Below are positions 53,643 through 63,857 of a stretch of 64,000 bases of DNA, piece by piece. Numbering within the stretch: position 1 is the stretch's first letter; each line of letters opens with the position of its first letter. The position numbers were made by a program, and so were the translations under genes. Source of the DNA: Dendrolimus kikuchii (taxonomy: Eukaryota > Arthropoda > Insecta > Lepidoptera > Lasiocampidae); NCBI GenBank assembly GCA_019925095.2, contig CM034392.1, positions 4,347,501 through 4,411,500 on the forward strand. Reading direction: 5' to 3'. Below the pieces are notes generated by a model. It saw nothing but the letters and a program-made list of their open reading frames with translations, made no database searches and was not told the origin of the DNA.

Positions 53643-54298
53643 TACGTTCCACTTGAGTTTATCATTGTAACGCCTGCAAGCAAGTGGAACGCGAAAAATC
53701 GCGGTCCTGAGTGTGGTCGTTGTGATTGTCATGTGGAACGTAGCCATAGTAGTGCCGTTGTTCCATGTGTTGTCTAATGCATAGACTATAAACTATTGAC
53801 ATCATATTTAAATTTAGTCGTTGTAAAGTGGATTTTTTTAAATTAAAAGAAAATATTATGGCTTTTGTTTTAATTTCAGTTATAAGTGTAAGCATGTGGG
53901 TTCTATGGCTTATTTATTACGCAACACAGTGTTTTTAGCAAATGATATAGGTGCAATAAAACAATTAATATTTATTGACAACGAAATTTGAGTTTTACAT
54001 AAAAACGAATCGGTAATGCTTTAGGGCATCACGAATTGATCAAAGATTGACATGTCAAAAGTGAAATAAACCGTTGGACGGAGTATAAGAATGGAGATGT
54101 GCTCAGCGGTTATGCATTCATAGTACATCATCTTTGGCTATGTCCCAATTAGTTCACATCCCGTTGCACCAATACTGGGTAATTAATTCCTAATGAGTCG
54201 CCTTAGTAGCATCTAATGAATCATGGATGAGGAAAAATTAATTGGTCTTTGTTAATTCGTCCTTAATTTGACTTACGGCTGGTTCCTATATCTTAATA
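53643..54298. other. Putative 3'UTR and intergenic DNA
   Basis: It contains the AATAAA at 53955-53960 and, at 54051-54085, GTCAAAAGTGAAATAAACCG, a segment that recurs at 60167-60190. No gene is seen. Confidence 0.35.
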
Positions 54299-54537
54299 CT
54301 GGCTTCTGCCCGCGACCTTGTCCGCGTGGAATGTTAAAAAAAAAAGCCGGTTTTGAGACATTCTTTATTGGTGCTTCGCTCCTATTAGTCTTAGCGTGAT
54401 GATATATAGCCTATAGCCTTCCTCGATAAATGGGCTATCTAACACTGAAAGAATTTTTCAAATCAGACCAGTAGTTCCTGATATTAGCGCGTTTAAGCAA
54501 ACAAACAAACTCTTCAGCTTTATATATTAGTATAAGA
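54299..54537 (-). mobile_element. Short non-autonomous Helitron
   Basis: On the minus strand it starts TCTTATACTAATATATAAAG and runs through GCGCTAATATCAGGAACTAC and CATCACGCTAAGACTAATAG to GTCGCGGGCAGAAGCCAG. The usual CTAG is CCAG here. Confidence 0.65.
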
Positions 54538-54823
54538 TTCATTGTCTTGCTTTGCCATTGATTGTATTTTGACATAACGTGGACATTAATGGAGCTTATG
54601 TCAAATTTTAACCGATAGTAAGGCAAATGATAGATAGATTACTCTTTAATATACACCATTACAGAAAACTTACGAACTAGTATTGTTCTAATTGCGATCT
54701 TTTCCAGACAACCCGTGGCAAGAATATTGCTCATTAGGAGTGGCGATGGTGGTATACATAATTATTGTACGATTACTTACATTTTAATAATAAATATATA
54801 ACTATACTATATATACAAATATA

Positions 54824-55640
54824 CATACATATATACATAACTTCACGCCAGTTCCCTTGCGGGGTAGGCATGAACAACAGAGCGCCATTTAGGCTTATTC
54901 TTACACACCTTACTTGCTTCTTTGACATTCATAACTCTTGTCATGCACGCTCGTCTGTTCTTAAGGCACCTGACATCACCTTCTCTAATCTGCTAGTACA
55001 CGATCAATTTGATCATGGATGGTGTGTCGTGGTCTTCCACGACTTCTGCATCCATCCACTTTTGCATTTTATATCTGTTTAGTCATTCTTTCGTCATGTA
55101 TTCTTTCCACATGTCCGAACCACCGGAGCATTCCTTTCCTTACCTTCACCCCAACACTCTCTTTCAGACCAACTCTCTTTCTTACTTCGGTATTACGAAC
55201 GCGGTCCGCGAGCGTCACTCCGCACATTCTGCGCAGTGCTCGCATCTCGACCGCGTTTACTCTACTTTCATGCTCTCTCTTCCATACCCAACTCTCGCCT
55301 CCATACGTGAGCATAGGGACTAGCACCGCGTTGTGTATGGCGAGCTGGGCCTACTGGCTGAGGTTCTTAGCGCCTAGAAGTTTACCTAACGCTCCATTCA
55401 CACTATTCCCCAAATTCACTCTTCTTTCTAGCGGTGTACCTTCCATCCCTGATAAAAGCACATCCAAGATATACAAACTCATTCACTTGCTCCAGCATAA
55501 CATCATCGACCATTATCCTTGCATTCATTCTGGTTTCTTCTCTTTCAAACACCTTTGTTTTCTTCACATTCAAATGTAAGCCTCTCGCCTGACAGTCATC
55601 TTTCATCATTGTGACTAGTGTTTGCAGTTCTGAACTTATA
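54824..55640 (-). pseudogene. Family-B RTE-like LINE tail, copy 9 (longest)
   Basis: The minus strand reaches further upstream than any other copy. It includes GLHLNVKKTKVF and NEFVYLGCAF just downstream of the reverse transcriptase palm, then LTYGGESWVWKREHESRVN and the common C-terminal region. A 7-bp insertion near 54986 and a stop after MTKQI break the frame, and there is another shift near 55400. Confidence 0.8.
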
Positions 55641-56077
55641 TGTATATACAAATATACATATAAGTTATATGCATATACAAGATATAGAGATAAAATGCAA
55701 CTTTTTAAACATAATAAATAGCTATATGCAATATAATACTAATTATATAAAACTACATATGCAATTACAAATATATTATTCGTAAGATATAGGAACGAGC
55801 CATAAGTCCGTCTCGGTAAACGTCGGTCTTCCAGCTCGGTGAACCGACGACCTGCTTTAAGGTCGCCCGTATGTTGTGGGTGAAAAAATTAGGGAAACTT
55901 TGCCACGTACGCAAATAACTGATGACTAGAAACATCTTTAAAAAAGTCTGCAGTAAAAACAATTAATGTCATGTTATGTAGAATTAACCTGTTATTACTA
56001 TTTGTTGACTTTTTGATAGGTATATTAGTATTAAATCAAAGAGTATCTTTAAGTAAAGTTATAGAACAGTAATAAGT
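55641..56077. other. Intergenic DNA, no gene seen
   Basis: It is A+T-rich with alternating ATATAC runs. Nothing recognisable. Confidence 0.4.
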
Positions 56078-56572
56078 CGAACGGTGCTGGTACCTACGCT
56101 CACGTATGGAAGCGAGAGTTGGGTATGGAAGAGAGAGCATGAAAGTAGAGTAAACGCGGTTGAGATGCGAGCACTGCGCAAAATCTGCGGAGTGACGCTC
56201 GCGGACCGCGTTCGTAATACCGAAGTAAGAAAGAGAGTGTCGGGGTGAAGGTAAGGAAAGGAATGCTCCGGTGGTTTGGGCATGTGGAAAGAATGCATGA
56301 TGAAAGAATGACTAAACAGATATACAATGCAAAAGTGGATGGATGCAGAAGTCGTGGAAGGCCACGACACACCTTCCATGATCAAATTGATCGTGTACTA
56401 GCAGAAGGTGATGTCAGGAGCCTTAAGAACAGACGAGCGTGCATGACAAGAGTTATGAATGTCAAAGAAGCAAGTGAGGTGTGTAAGAATAAGCCTGAAT
56501 GGCGCTCTGTTGTTCGTGCCTACCCCGCAAGGGAACTGGCGTGAAGTTATGTATGTATATATGTATGTAATA
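56078..56572 (+). pseudogene. Family-B RTE-like LINE tail, copy 10
   Basis: It starts at GTGCTGGTACCTACGCTCAC and keeps the region through AYPARELA and the (ATGT)n tail. Near 56232 a 16-bp deletion between two copies of GAAAGAGAGT shifts the frame, and the downstream 99-codon frame is the intact remainder. Confidence 0.8.
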
Positions 56573-56934
56573 AGTCGAAGTATTATTTGTGTAAAAAATA
56601 TAATCAAATATTTTGCCTCTCATAGCTCCCGTAAACGTAATGATGATGATTATTGTGACAATTTTAAACATTTGAGAAACACGCAGATTTTGTTTATGAA
56701 ACAGTGTTTAGAAACAAATCAGCTGTGCAATATTTAAAAAGTAGCAAGTGTTTCCCAAGAAATTTTGCTACACATCACAAAAAAGCCATGAACTTCAAGG
56801 ACACGCCATTTCATAATTATTAAGCTTATTGGGAGCAAAAAAAGAAACATTTTGTTTTGATATATTTTTCACATGTTTTGGCACATAAGAAAAATCATCG
56901 TTCATGTAAAAAACAAAGCCAGTTGCTAGGTTTA
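56573..56934. other. Intergenic DNA, no gene seen
   Basis: Nothing recognisable. Confidence 0.4.
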
Positions 56935-57290
56935 GACGATGCCGCAGAGAGGGTCGCAGGCGCCGCTTTGTCCATCTTCTTATTATGACGTAGCGAGAGG
57001 GGGGGACGAGCTCTCTCCTGGCGGGCCATACCCAGTGCCGTGGGGTGTCCTGGTCTCAGGGACATCCCTCCTTGTCGCCTTGCCTTGAGGCGTCACATCA
57101 GATGATACCTATGAGTACGGTCCCGTAGCGCCTCTTTACGATGCGGAGGGACGCTGGAAGGTTTCGTGGGCAGTCTGGCGGTCGGTGCTTGCATCTCCTA
57201 TCACGCATGTGTGTAGCGCCGGCCGTCGGGAGTCCCACGGTGACCTCCCTCAGGGCCCGAGAGTATACGCAAATGCATTCTCCATCATTT
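56935..57290. other. GC-rich island beside the mariner
   Basis: A 350-bp block with GAGAGGGGGGGACGAGCTC and GCGCCGGCCGTCGGGAGTCC contrasts with A+T-rich flanks. Short frames overlap on both strands with no motif. Origin unknown. Confidence 0.35.
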
Positions 57291-57294
57291 AATA

Positions 57295-58573
57295 GGTTGG
57301 GGAAAAAGTATTTTCGCATATAGTATGTATGAACTTGTAATAAGATCTCTTTGGTTATACCATTTGTATCTGGCTGGTTTTGGTATCATTAAAAAGTTTT
57401 TATTTTAAAGAAGACAATTCCAAATTCAAATCAGGAAAATGTGTGATTTTCATTTGTTTTTCTTATTGTTAAACTGAGTGAATCTAATGAAGAAATTCGA
57501 GACATTTTAAAATTTTACTACAAAAAAGGTAAAAATGCAACACAAGCCGCAAAAAAATTGTCATGTTTATGGATCTAATGCAGTATCTGTGAGAGTAGCG
57601 CAAATTTGGTTTAAGCGTTTTAAATCCGGAAATTTTGATATCAAAGATGCACGTCGCTCTGGTCGCCCTGTTACGGGCAAAATTGATGCCATTTTTGAAA
57701 AAGTGGAGCAAGATCGGCATATTATTAGTTACAATGTAGCTGGAGAACTGGGAATTGACCACAAAACGGTTTTGGCGCATTTGAAAAAAGCTGGGTACAC
57801 AAAAAAGCTCGATATTTAGGTGCCTCATGAGCTTACTGAAAGAAACCTAATGAACCGTGTACTCATTTGTGATTCTTTATTACGATGTAATGAAATCGAA
57901 CCATTTTTGAAGAAGCTGATAACTGGTGATGAAAAGTGGATCACGTATGACAAGAACGTGCGAAAAAGATAGTGGTCAAAGGCCGGTCAGGCTTCACAGA
58001 CTGTGGCGAAACCCATGTTAACTCGCAACAAGGTGATGCTGTGTGTATGATGGGATTGGAAGGGCATTATTCATTATGAGCTGTTACCGCCAGGCAAGAC
58101 CATCGATTCCGAACTGTATTGCGAACAACTGATGAGATTAAAGCAAAAAGTTGAGAGAAAGCGGCCGGAATTAATCAACAGAAGGGGTATGGTTTTTCAC
58201 CATGATAACGCTAGACCTTACACAACTTTAGCCACTCAGCAAAAATTACGAGAGTTTGGCTGGGAGGTGTTAATGCATCTGCCGTATAGTCCTGACCTTG
58301 CACCTTCAGATTTTCACCTGTTTCGGTCTGTGCAGAATTCCTTAGGCAGTGTCAGGTTAACATCACGAGAGGACTGCCAAAACTACTTATCGCAGTTTTT
58401 TTTATCAGAAGCTCCAAAATTTTTATAGCAATGGGATCACGTCCCTACCTACAAGATAGCAAAAAGTTATCCAAAAAAATGGCACCTACATACTTTAGTC
58501 AAATGTAAATAAACTTTATAAAAAAAACCTTTTGAATTTTTATATAAAATGCGAAGAAACTTTTTCCCCAACC
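57295..58573 (+). mobile_element. Mariner DNA transposon, full length but inactive
   Basis: The 1279-bp element has terminal inverted repeats: GGTTGGGGAAAAAGTATT at the left and its inverted match GGTTGGGGAAAAAGTTTC at the right, each followed by TTCGCAT. TA flanks both ends (57293-57294 and 58574-58575), the known mariner target. It encodes a broken transposase on the plus strand. The subfamily is not assigned. Confidence 0.92.
57487..58506 (+). pseudogene. Mariner transposase pseudogene
   Basis: The protein would bind the inverted repeats and cut and paste the element. The N-terminal helix-turn-helix region includes AVSVRVAQIWFKRFKSGNFD and the linker SGRPVTG; GIDHKTVLAHLKKAGYTKKL follows. 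The catalytic triad is intact as residues: GDEKW (Asp codon at 57928), HHDNARP (58204) and SPDLAPSD (58309), with 34 residues between the last two, the DD34D pattern of mariners. In-frame stops are at 57817 and 58048 (both in place of Trp), 57970 and 58426. The N-terminal part also shifts frame in an A-rich run near 57555. It cannot make full-length protein. Confidence 0.9.
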
Positions 58574-58575
58574 TA

Positions 58576-59378
58576 ATATAAAAGAAAGGTTTTGAATTGC
58601 ATTGCTGAAATGTTTCTCGGCGAATACATGGATTAAGGAACCTGGATAATTTTCTAGTATTAAAGCACTGTTACATTGGAATTATAGAACGACGAATCAA
58701 TACCTTTGCGGTTATGCACATCATAATACATGGGACCACACAGCACGTAACACGATCATGTGGGATCGACAGAGCGGATGCAGCCGATGGTTGATAAGGG
58801 CAACGGTAATTGAATGATGCTTGTTTGGCACATTGTTTGGTTGAAATGTGTACTTAAGTACTTAGTACTGTTAGGTTCGTGTTGGCAACATTAACGTTAA
58901 TTCCATTTTCAGGGTTCCGTAGTTATTAACATAAACAGAATCCTTTTCAAATTCGTATATCTTGCTCTTAGTGTCTATGATTGATCGCAGAGTTGTCCGT
59001 TGTATATTACCAACACAAGCGTAATCTGCTTAGAATGGAAATATACAATGTGTGTGTTTGTGTGTGACGATTGCTTATTATTATTAAAAAAAATTGAACA
59101 ATGAGGTAAATGACAATTGCAACAAAAATCACAGTGATAGAACTTAAAAAAAAATTTTAAACATACATTTTAAGTTTTTCGTTAATACTTCAAATTTCGT
59201 GATTTAAAGCGTAAATATATTATAACGATATAATATATAAAATGGGACGTCACGAAATTTAGAATATCTCCCACCCCTTGTCACACTTTGATTCACTTCT
59301 ACTGCGCGTGAACTGCACAGATTCACAATTTTTTTTTGGTCTTAATAAATAAACATTATCCAATTTAGTGCACAGAAT
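58576..59378. other. Intergenic DNA with repeat scraps
   Basis: Contains the end of a family-G SINE (about 58975-59085, GGAAATATACAATGTGTGTG) and a MITE family-I piece (about 59225-59330, CCCACCCCTTGTCACAC). No gene is seen. Confidence 0.45.
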
Positions 59379-59836
59379 TGTTATGAATGCGGGACTCGAA
59401 TCAAAATGCCGTTGGAATTACTATAGAATTTATTACAACCATACAAACACGTATAACATAGGTACAAATATAACTAGACACTACTAGTACAAACTGCACG
59501 ATTCAATAACATGCGCAAAGTCCGTCACTATCTCGCTCATCGAATGTACGTCTTGCTCGTATCGTAATCCTCGCTTGACCGCCTCACCCCTCCGTTTGGG
59601 CATTTTTTTTATTCTGTACAAATACAATAATGCCTCGACGCAAAACAATAATTTCTAAGAATTAGTTCGACACACCTGCCTAATGACTGCCATAAAACAA
59701 GTACAATAACAATAGAATGTTTTTTTTAATTACAATTTTTAACACAAAGTAAACAAAAGAACTTCAAATGCGGGAAAGGTAATAAACCAGGTTTATGGCA
59801 GGCAGATGTGCATTCACTTTTTGTCGGTATGTAACA
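59379..59836 (-). mobile_element. Solo LTR, same family, copy 4
   Basis: On the minus strand it starts TGTTACATACCGACAAAAAG and ends CGAGTCCCGCATTCATAACA. It keeps AGTGACGGACTTTGCGCATG and the AATAAA-type region. The flanking tetranucleotides (GAAT and GTAT) differ at one position. Confidence 0.75.
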
Positions 59837-60243
59837 GTATCATTGGTAAAAATATTATATTTAATAATGAATAAGCTAAATAACCCGTATGTTTATATTT
59901 AAAAGTAAAAAATAAAAGCAAAATTATGACTTTTAAATCTGAACGAGTGCTGTGTATTTTTGTTGATTAAAGCGTTTTCATTTCAAAATGATTACTTAAT
60001 TATTATTAAATTTAGGTATGATGATGATAGTTTATAGTCTTTGCATTAGATTATACACAGAACGTCACTATTACATCACCTAGAACAACGATGTATAATA
60101 ATTGTAACATTTTGAAGCATGCAAAATTTGCTGTATAAAAATGCACAGGTCGATAGGCGCGCAAACGTCAAAAGTAAAATAAATGGTTGGACTGAGTGTA
60201 GTATTTTTTCGTATGTGAACGGAAATGCGCGAGAGACCATAAA
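59837..60243. other. Intergenic DNA, no gene seen
   Basis: At 60167-60200 the segment GTCAAAAGTAAAATAAATGG recurs at 54051; otherwise nothing. Confidence 0.4.
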
Positions 60244-60764
60244 GACCTATATTCTGATTTTTAATTAACTGGACTAAAATGACAGCATGCGATCGACCTT
60301 TTTTTTGTATCATAAGTGAGTTTTCTTCTATTACATGCCTTCAGCAGACAGGCAGACGGCCCACATGAGGGAAAGCGGTTACCATCGCCTATAGACACTT
60401 GAAACACCAAAGGTGCTAAAATGCGCTGCTGCTCTCTTAAGGGGGACTAGAAACTAGCCACCAATTCCGGAGCACAACTCAAGGTTGTTATGGCGGTATA
60501 CTCTAGACCAGTGGTAGCTACCTAGACGGGCAAATACCCAACTACCTTGCTGTGGGTTGTTTTGTCGCGTCTTACAAGGTCGCCCGGCCGCAAGAAATTC
60601 TATTTTTTCTCCGTTCCTGCTCAGATAAAGTTGTGTGAATTGAATCCTACAGAATTTATATAGGATTCAACTGGCAGTGGTGAGGTGCTTCAAGCTTGCA
60701 ACATAAAAACGGTCGATCGCACCTGTCACTTTAGTCCAGGTAATTAAAAATCAGAGTATAGTTC
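60244..60764. mobile_element. Foldback element with 54-bp inverted arms
   Basis: The left arm 60244-60298 ends GCATGCGATCGACC, and the right arm 60711-60764 starts GGTCGATCGCACCTGTC. The arms match in inverted orientation over about 54 bp with a few changes. Between them lie a family-A SINE and a small palindrome (TGAATCCTACAGAATTTATA and on). Confidence 0.6.
60330..60625 (-). mobile_element. Family-A SINE-like element, copy 8
   Basis: A nearly full minus-strand copy: at the left edge the tail with GCCGTCTGCCTGTCTGC, then the CCGGAATTGGTGGCTAG-like and TTGTAAGACGCGACAAAACA blocks, and at the right edge GCAGGAACGGAGAAAA. Confidence 0.75.
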
Positions 60765-61162
60765 ATATTGCTAATATTATAGTAATGTTTGTCACCTAGT
60801 TATAAGTTTATAACTAGGTTACTAGGTATATGTATATATAAATTATAAACAAACTCGTTAGTTTATTGATAATCATGATCTCAGTTACGTGATATGCAAA
60901 TTATAATGTAGTTTGTAATCAATATACACTACGGTGTTTAAAACTAAACAATTTGCTAAAAGTGAATGTTTAATCAATTATATACGGTAGTATATTTATG
61001 CAAATGAATGAGTATTTGGCCTTAATTTCATAATGGCCGGTTTATGTTCTGTTTGAACGTTTTTTAGGGCTTGGCAGGTAAATAGCAAGATTAAGACTCT
61101 TTCAATTCGTTATGTAGGTACGTCTGTATGTGTATGTCAAAGTCATTTTGCTCAGAGACTAA
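60765..61162. other. A+T-rich intergenic DNA, no gene seen
   Basis: A small palindrome with CCTAGTTATAAGTTTATAAC-TAGG lies near 60798. Confidence 0.4.
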
Positions 61163-61300
61163 TCTATATTAATATATAAACCTGCAGAGTTTGTTTGTTA
61201 GTTTTCTTGAACGTGCTAATCTCAGTAATGATGTGTGAGAGAAGTTAGCGTTAGCCCAACGTAACTATTCCACGCGGACGTAGTCGCGGGCAGAAGCTAG
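61163..61300 (+). mobile_element. Short Helitron with an internal deletion
   Basis: It starts TCTATATTAATATATAAACC after A61162 and ends GTCGCGGGCAGAAGCTAG before T61301, so both Helitron ends and the A|T site are intact. Only 138 bp remain. Confidence 0.7.
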
Positions 61301-62231
61301 TTTTTAAATGAAATGTCTCTTTAACTTTATTGCACACTGTTTGCGATTAACGCAACTTCTTCATTTCATAAAACCTCATTACATCATAACATTATATATT
61401 AATAAAAATCACACATGTCAGTCGCCTTACATACGTCTAAATATCAATATCTAATAATTTCTATATAAAACCTAAATACATAAATAGCTGTGAAATCATA
61501 ATATACATAAAGTATACGTGCATAAATCGAAACAGAGTTTAATTTAATATATTATCAAAACACACACAATGTTTCAAAATAAATTCACACATAAGTCAAA
61601 ATTTTTAAAAAAGCCAATAAATTAAATTTCATTGTAATATAGCATTTAATTTTTGTAAAATATATAAAACATGCATTACTTTATAAAACTATTATAAAAT
61701 TACGTATAATCGAATAGAATGCAAGAAAACTTAACATATTTGTATTGTATTTTATGTATAAAATCATTTATATGTTTGTTATTTTGAAATTTTAAATGAA
61801 TACTGCCATTATTTTGGCATACGAGATGGCTAACTTTGAATGTCCAATTTTGGAACTTGCCCTCTCAGTCTATCTGAAAATTTATCTCTTTAAAATGTGT
61901 AATATTAACTATTGGAGATTCCTTCCCTAATTTAATGAATTTATTATACCCGAAGTAACATGACATTAAAATTGTAATCAGAAATTTTATCTTAGATTTT
62001 TAAGTTTGTCCCACTACATTATCTTGTAGGGTTCAGAAGATATGAATATAAAATCCAAGTACCTCACTAACGAAGTGGCGGTATTTAGTTTTAAAATATA
62101 ATTAAGTCAACTAATTAAAATATACCGAAAAGAGGAAATCTAATTATGCCCTTGAAACTGATGTATCGCTGTTGATAAAATATTTTGTCGATTACGATAT
62201 CTTTAGCTGTGTTTATATAAGGTCATTTACC
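61301..62231. other. A+T-rich intergenic DNA, no gene seen
   Basis: Nothing recognisable up to the abrupt start of LINE homology near 62232. Confidence 0.4.
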
Positions 62232-63857
62232 TTTCTCTCCGATCTTTGTAAGCAGGAACGCGTCCCGGATACATTTAAATTATCGCACATAACTGCTCTC
62301 TACAAGAAAAAGGGTGACCGATCTGACTGCAGCTCGTACCGTGGTATTTCGCTCCTTTCAGCTCCCGGAAAGGTCTTTGCTAGAGTGCTCTTAAACCGCT
62401 TAAAGAACTTGTCTGAAAAGATTCTGCCTGAAACCCAGCTTGGCTTCCGACCGGACCGAGGCACATGCGAAGCTATATTCTCTGTGCGTCAACTGCAGGA
62501 AAAGAGCAGAGAACAGGGTTGTCAGCTATACCTTTGCTTTGTTGACCTAGAGAAGGCTTTCGAAAGCGTGCCTCGGGAAGCCCTATGGTTGGTGCTGGGT
62601 AAGCTCGGGTGCACGTAAAGGTTTGTGAAACTTCTTAGACTACTGCATGACGACATGCAATGCTGCGTTGCCGTACACGGTGAACAGACAGACTTCTTCC
62701 CCGTTACCTGTGGGGTGAAGCAAGGATGCGTTTTAGCGCCTACTCTGTTCGCCTTATACTTTGCGGTGGTAGTTAGAGAGGTCTTACAAACTGTTTCTCA
62801 CGGAGTCCGCATTCGCTTCCGCACAGATGGCAGCCTTTTCAACTTGGCCAGACTTAAGGCTCGTACTAAAGTCTCATACGCACTGATCACTGAGATTATG
62901 TATGCTGATGACTTGTGCTTCCTGGCAGAATCCCTAGACGGCCTGCAACAGCTGATGTCCGCATTCCACCAAGCCTGCCGTAAGTTTGGCCTGAAGATCA
63001 GTGTCAATAAGACTGAGGTGATGTCCCTGGACATACACGGTCACGAGACACTGACCATAAAAGTTGGTGAGGATGTGCTGAAGCAGGTCGATAAATTTCG
63101 CTATCTCACTGTAACATCCAAGTGTGACCTTGATGCTGAGATAAATAGCAGGGTAGGTGCCGCAGCTGCGGCATTCGGCAAGTTATCTTCCAAGGTCTTC
63201 TGCTCGCATGACCTTAAGTTGGCCACTAAGATATCAGTGTATATGACAGTCGTGCTGCCAAACCTCTTATACTCCTCTGAGACATGGTGTGCATACCGCC
63301 GCCACATCCGCACTCTGGACCGCTTCCACCTTAAATGCCTTCGTACCATCATGAAGATCAGATGGTCCGATAGAGTGCGAAATACCGAAGTTCTTCGGCG
63401 AGCCAATGTTGGTGGTATTGAAGCCTACTTAATGCGTCGACAGCTTCGGTGGTGCGGTCACGTATCTCGTATGGCGGAGGAAAGAGTGGCCAAGCGCATC
63501 TTCTTTTCTGAACTGGAGGAGGGAAAGCGGAATCATGGCGGTCCCCTTCTCCGGTTCAAGGATGTCCTAAAGCGACACATGAAAAGATGCAATATAGAGC
63601 CCTCTCGATGGGAAAGCTTGGCAGCACAGCGGCCAGAATGGCGCAGGATGGTGAACAGCCAAGTACGCGAGTTCGAGGTTCAGCGTATAGGTGACCTTGA
63701 TACTAAACGCGACCAGTTAAAGGCTCGCCCACCTGCTGCCATTATATACAATTATGACAACGGCGTACTCACGTGCCCTTGGTGTGCACGGAGTTTCGCC
63801 GCCAAGATAGGCTACATAAGCCATCTTCGCACGCACCAGCTTCAATTATCCGACTAG
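62232..63857 (+). pseudogene. LINE reverse transcriptase, one nonsense codon
   Basis: The protein copies the LINE RNA. Visible blocks are SSYRGISLLSAPGKVFARVL, QLGFRPDRGTCEAIFSVRQL, YLCFVDLEKAFESVPREAL with the first catalytic Asp, [32 protein letters not shown] with the YADD pair (codons from 62901), [20 protein letters not shown], and a C-terminal CPWC-X12-H-X3-H classical zinc finger. A single in-frame TAA at 62617-62619 separates two frames that are otherwise in phase (62172-62618 and 62625-63857). The endonuclease and the start of the reverse transcriptase are missing, so it is dead in any case. The C-terminal finger and motif order suggest an RTE-like or related lineage. Confidence 0.85.

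Noticed and set aside
46899..56385. Antisense frames of 85-186 codons, similar to each other, over family-B copies (for example 55019-55579, 47058-47426, 56059-56385)
   Set aside because: They look conserved only because the underlying LINE copies are near-identical. The sense strand carries the reverse transcriptase C-terminal signature.
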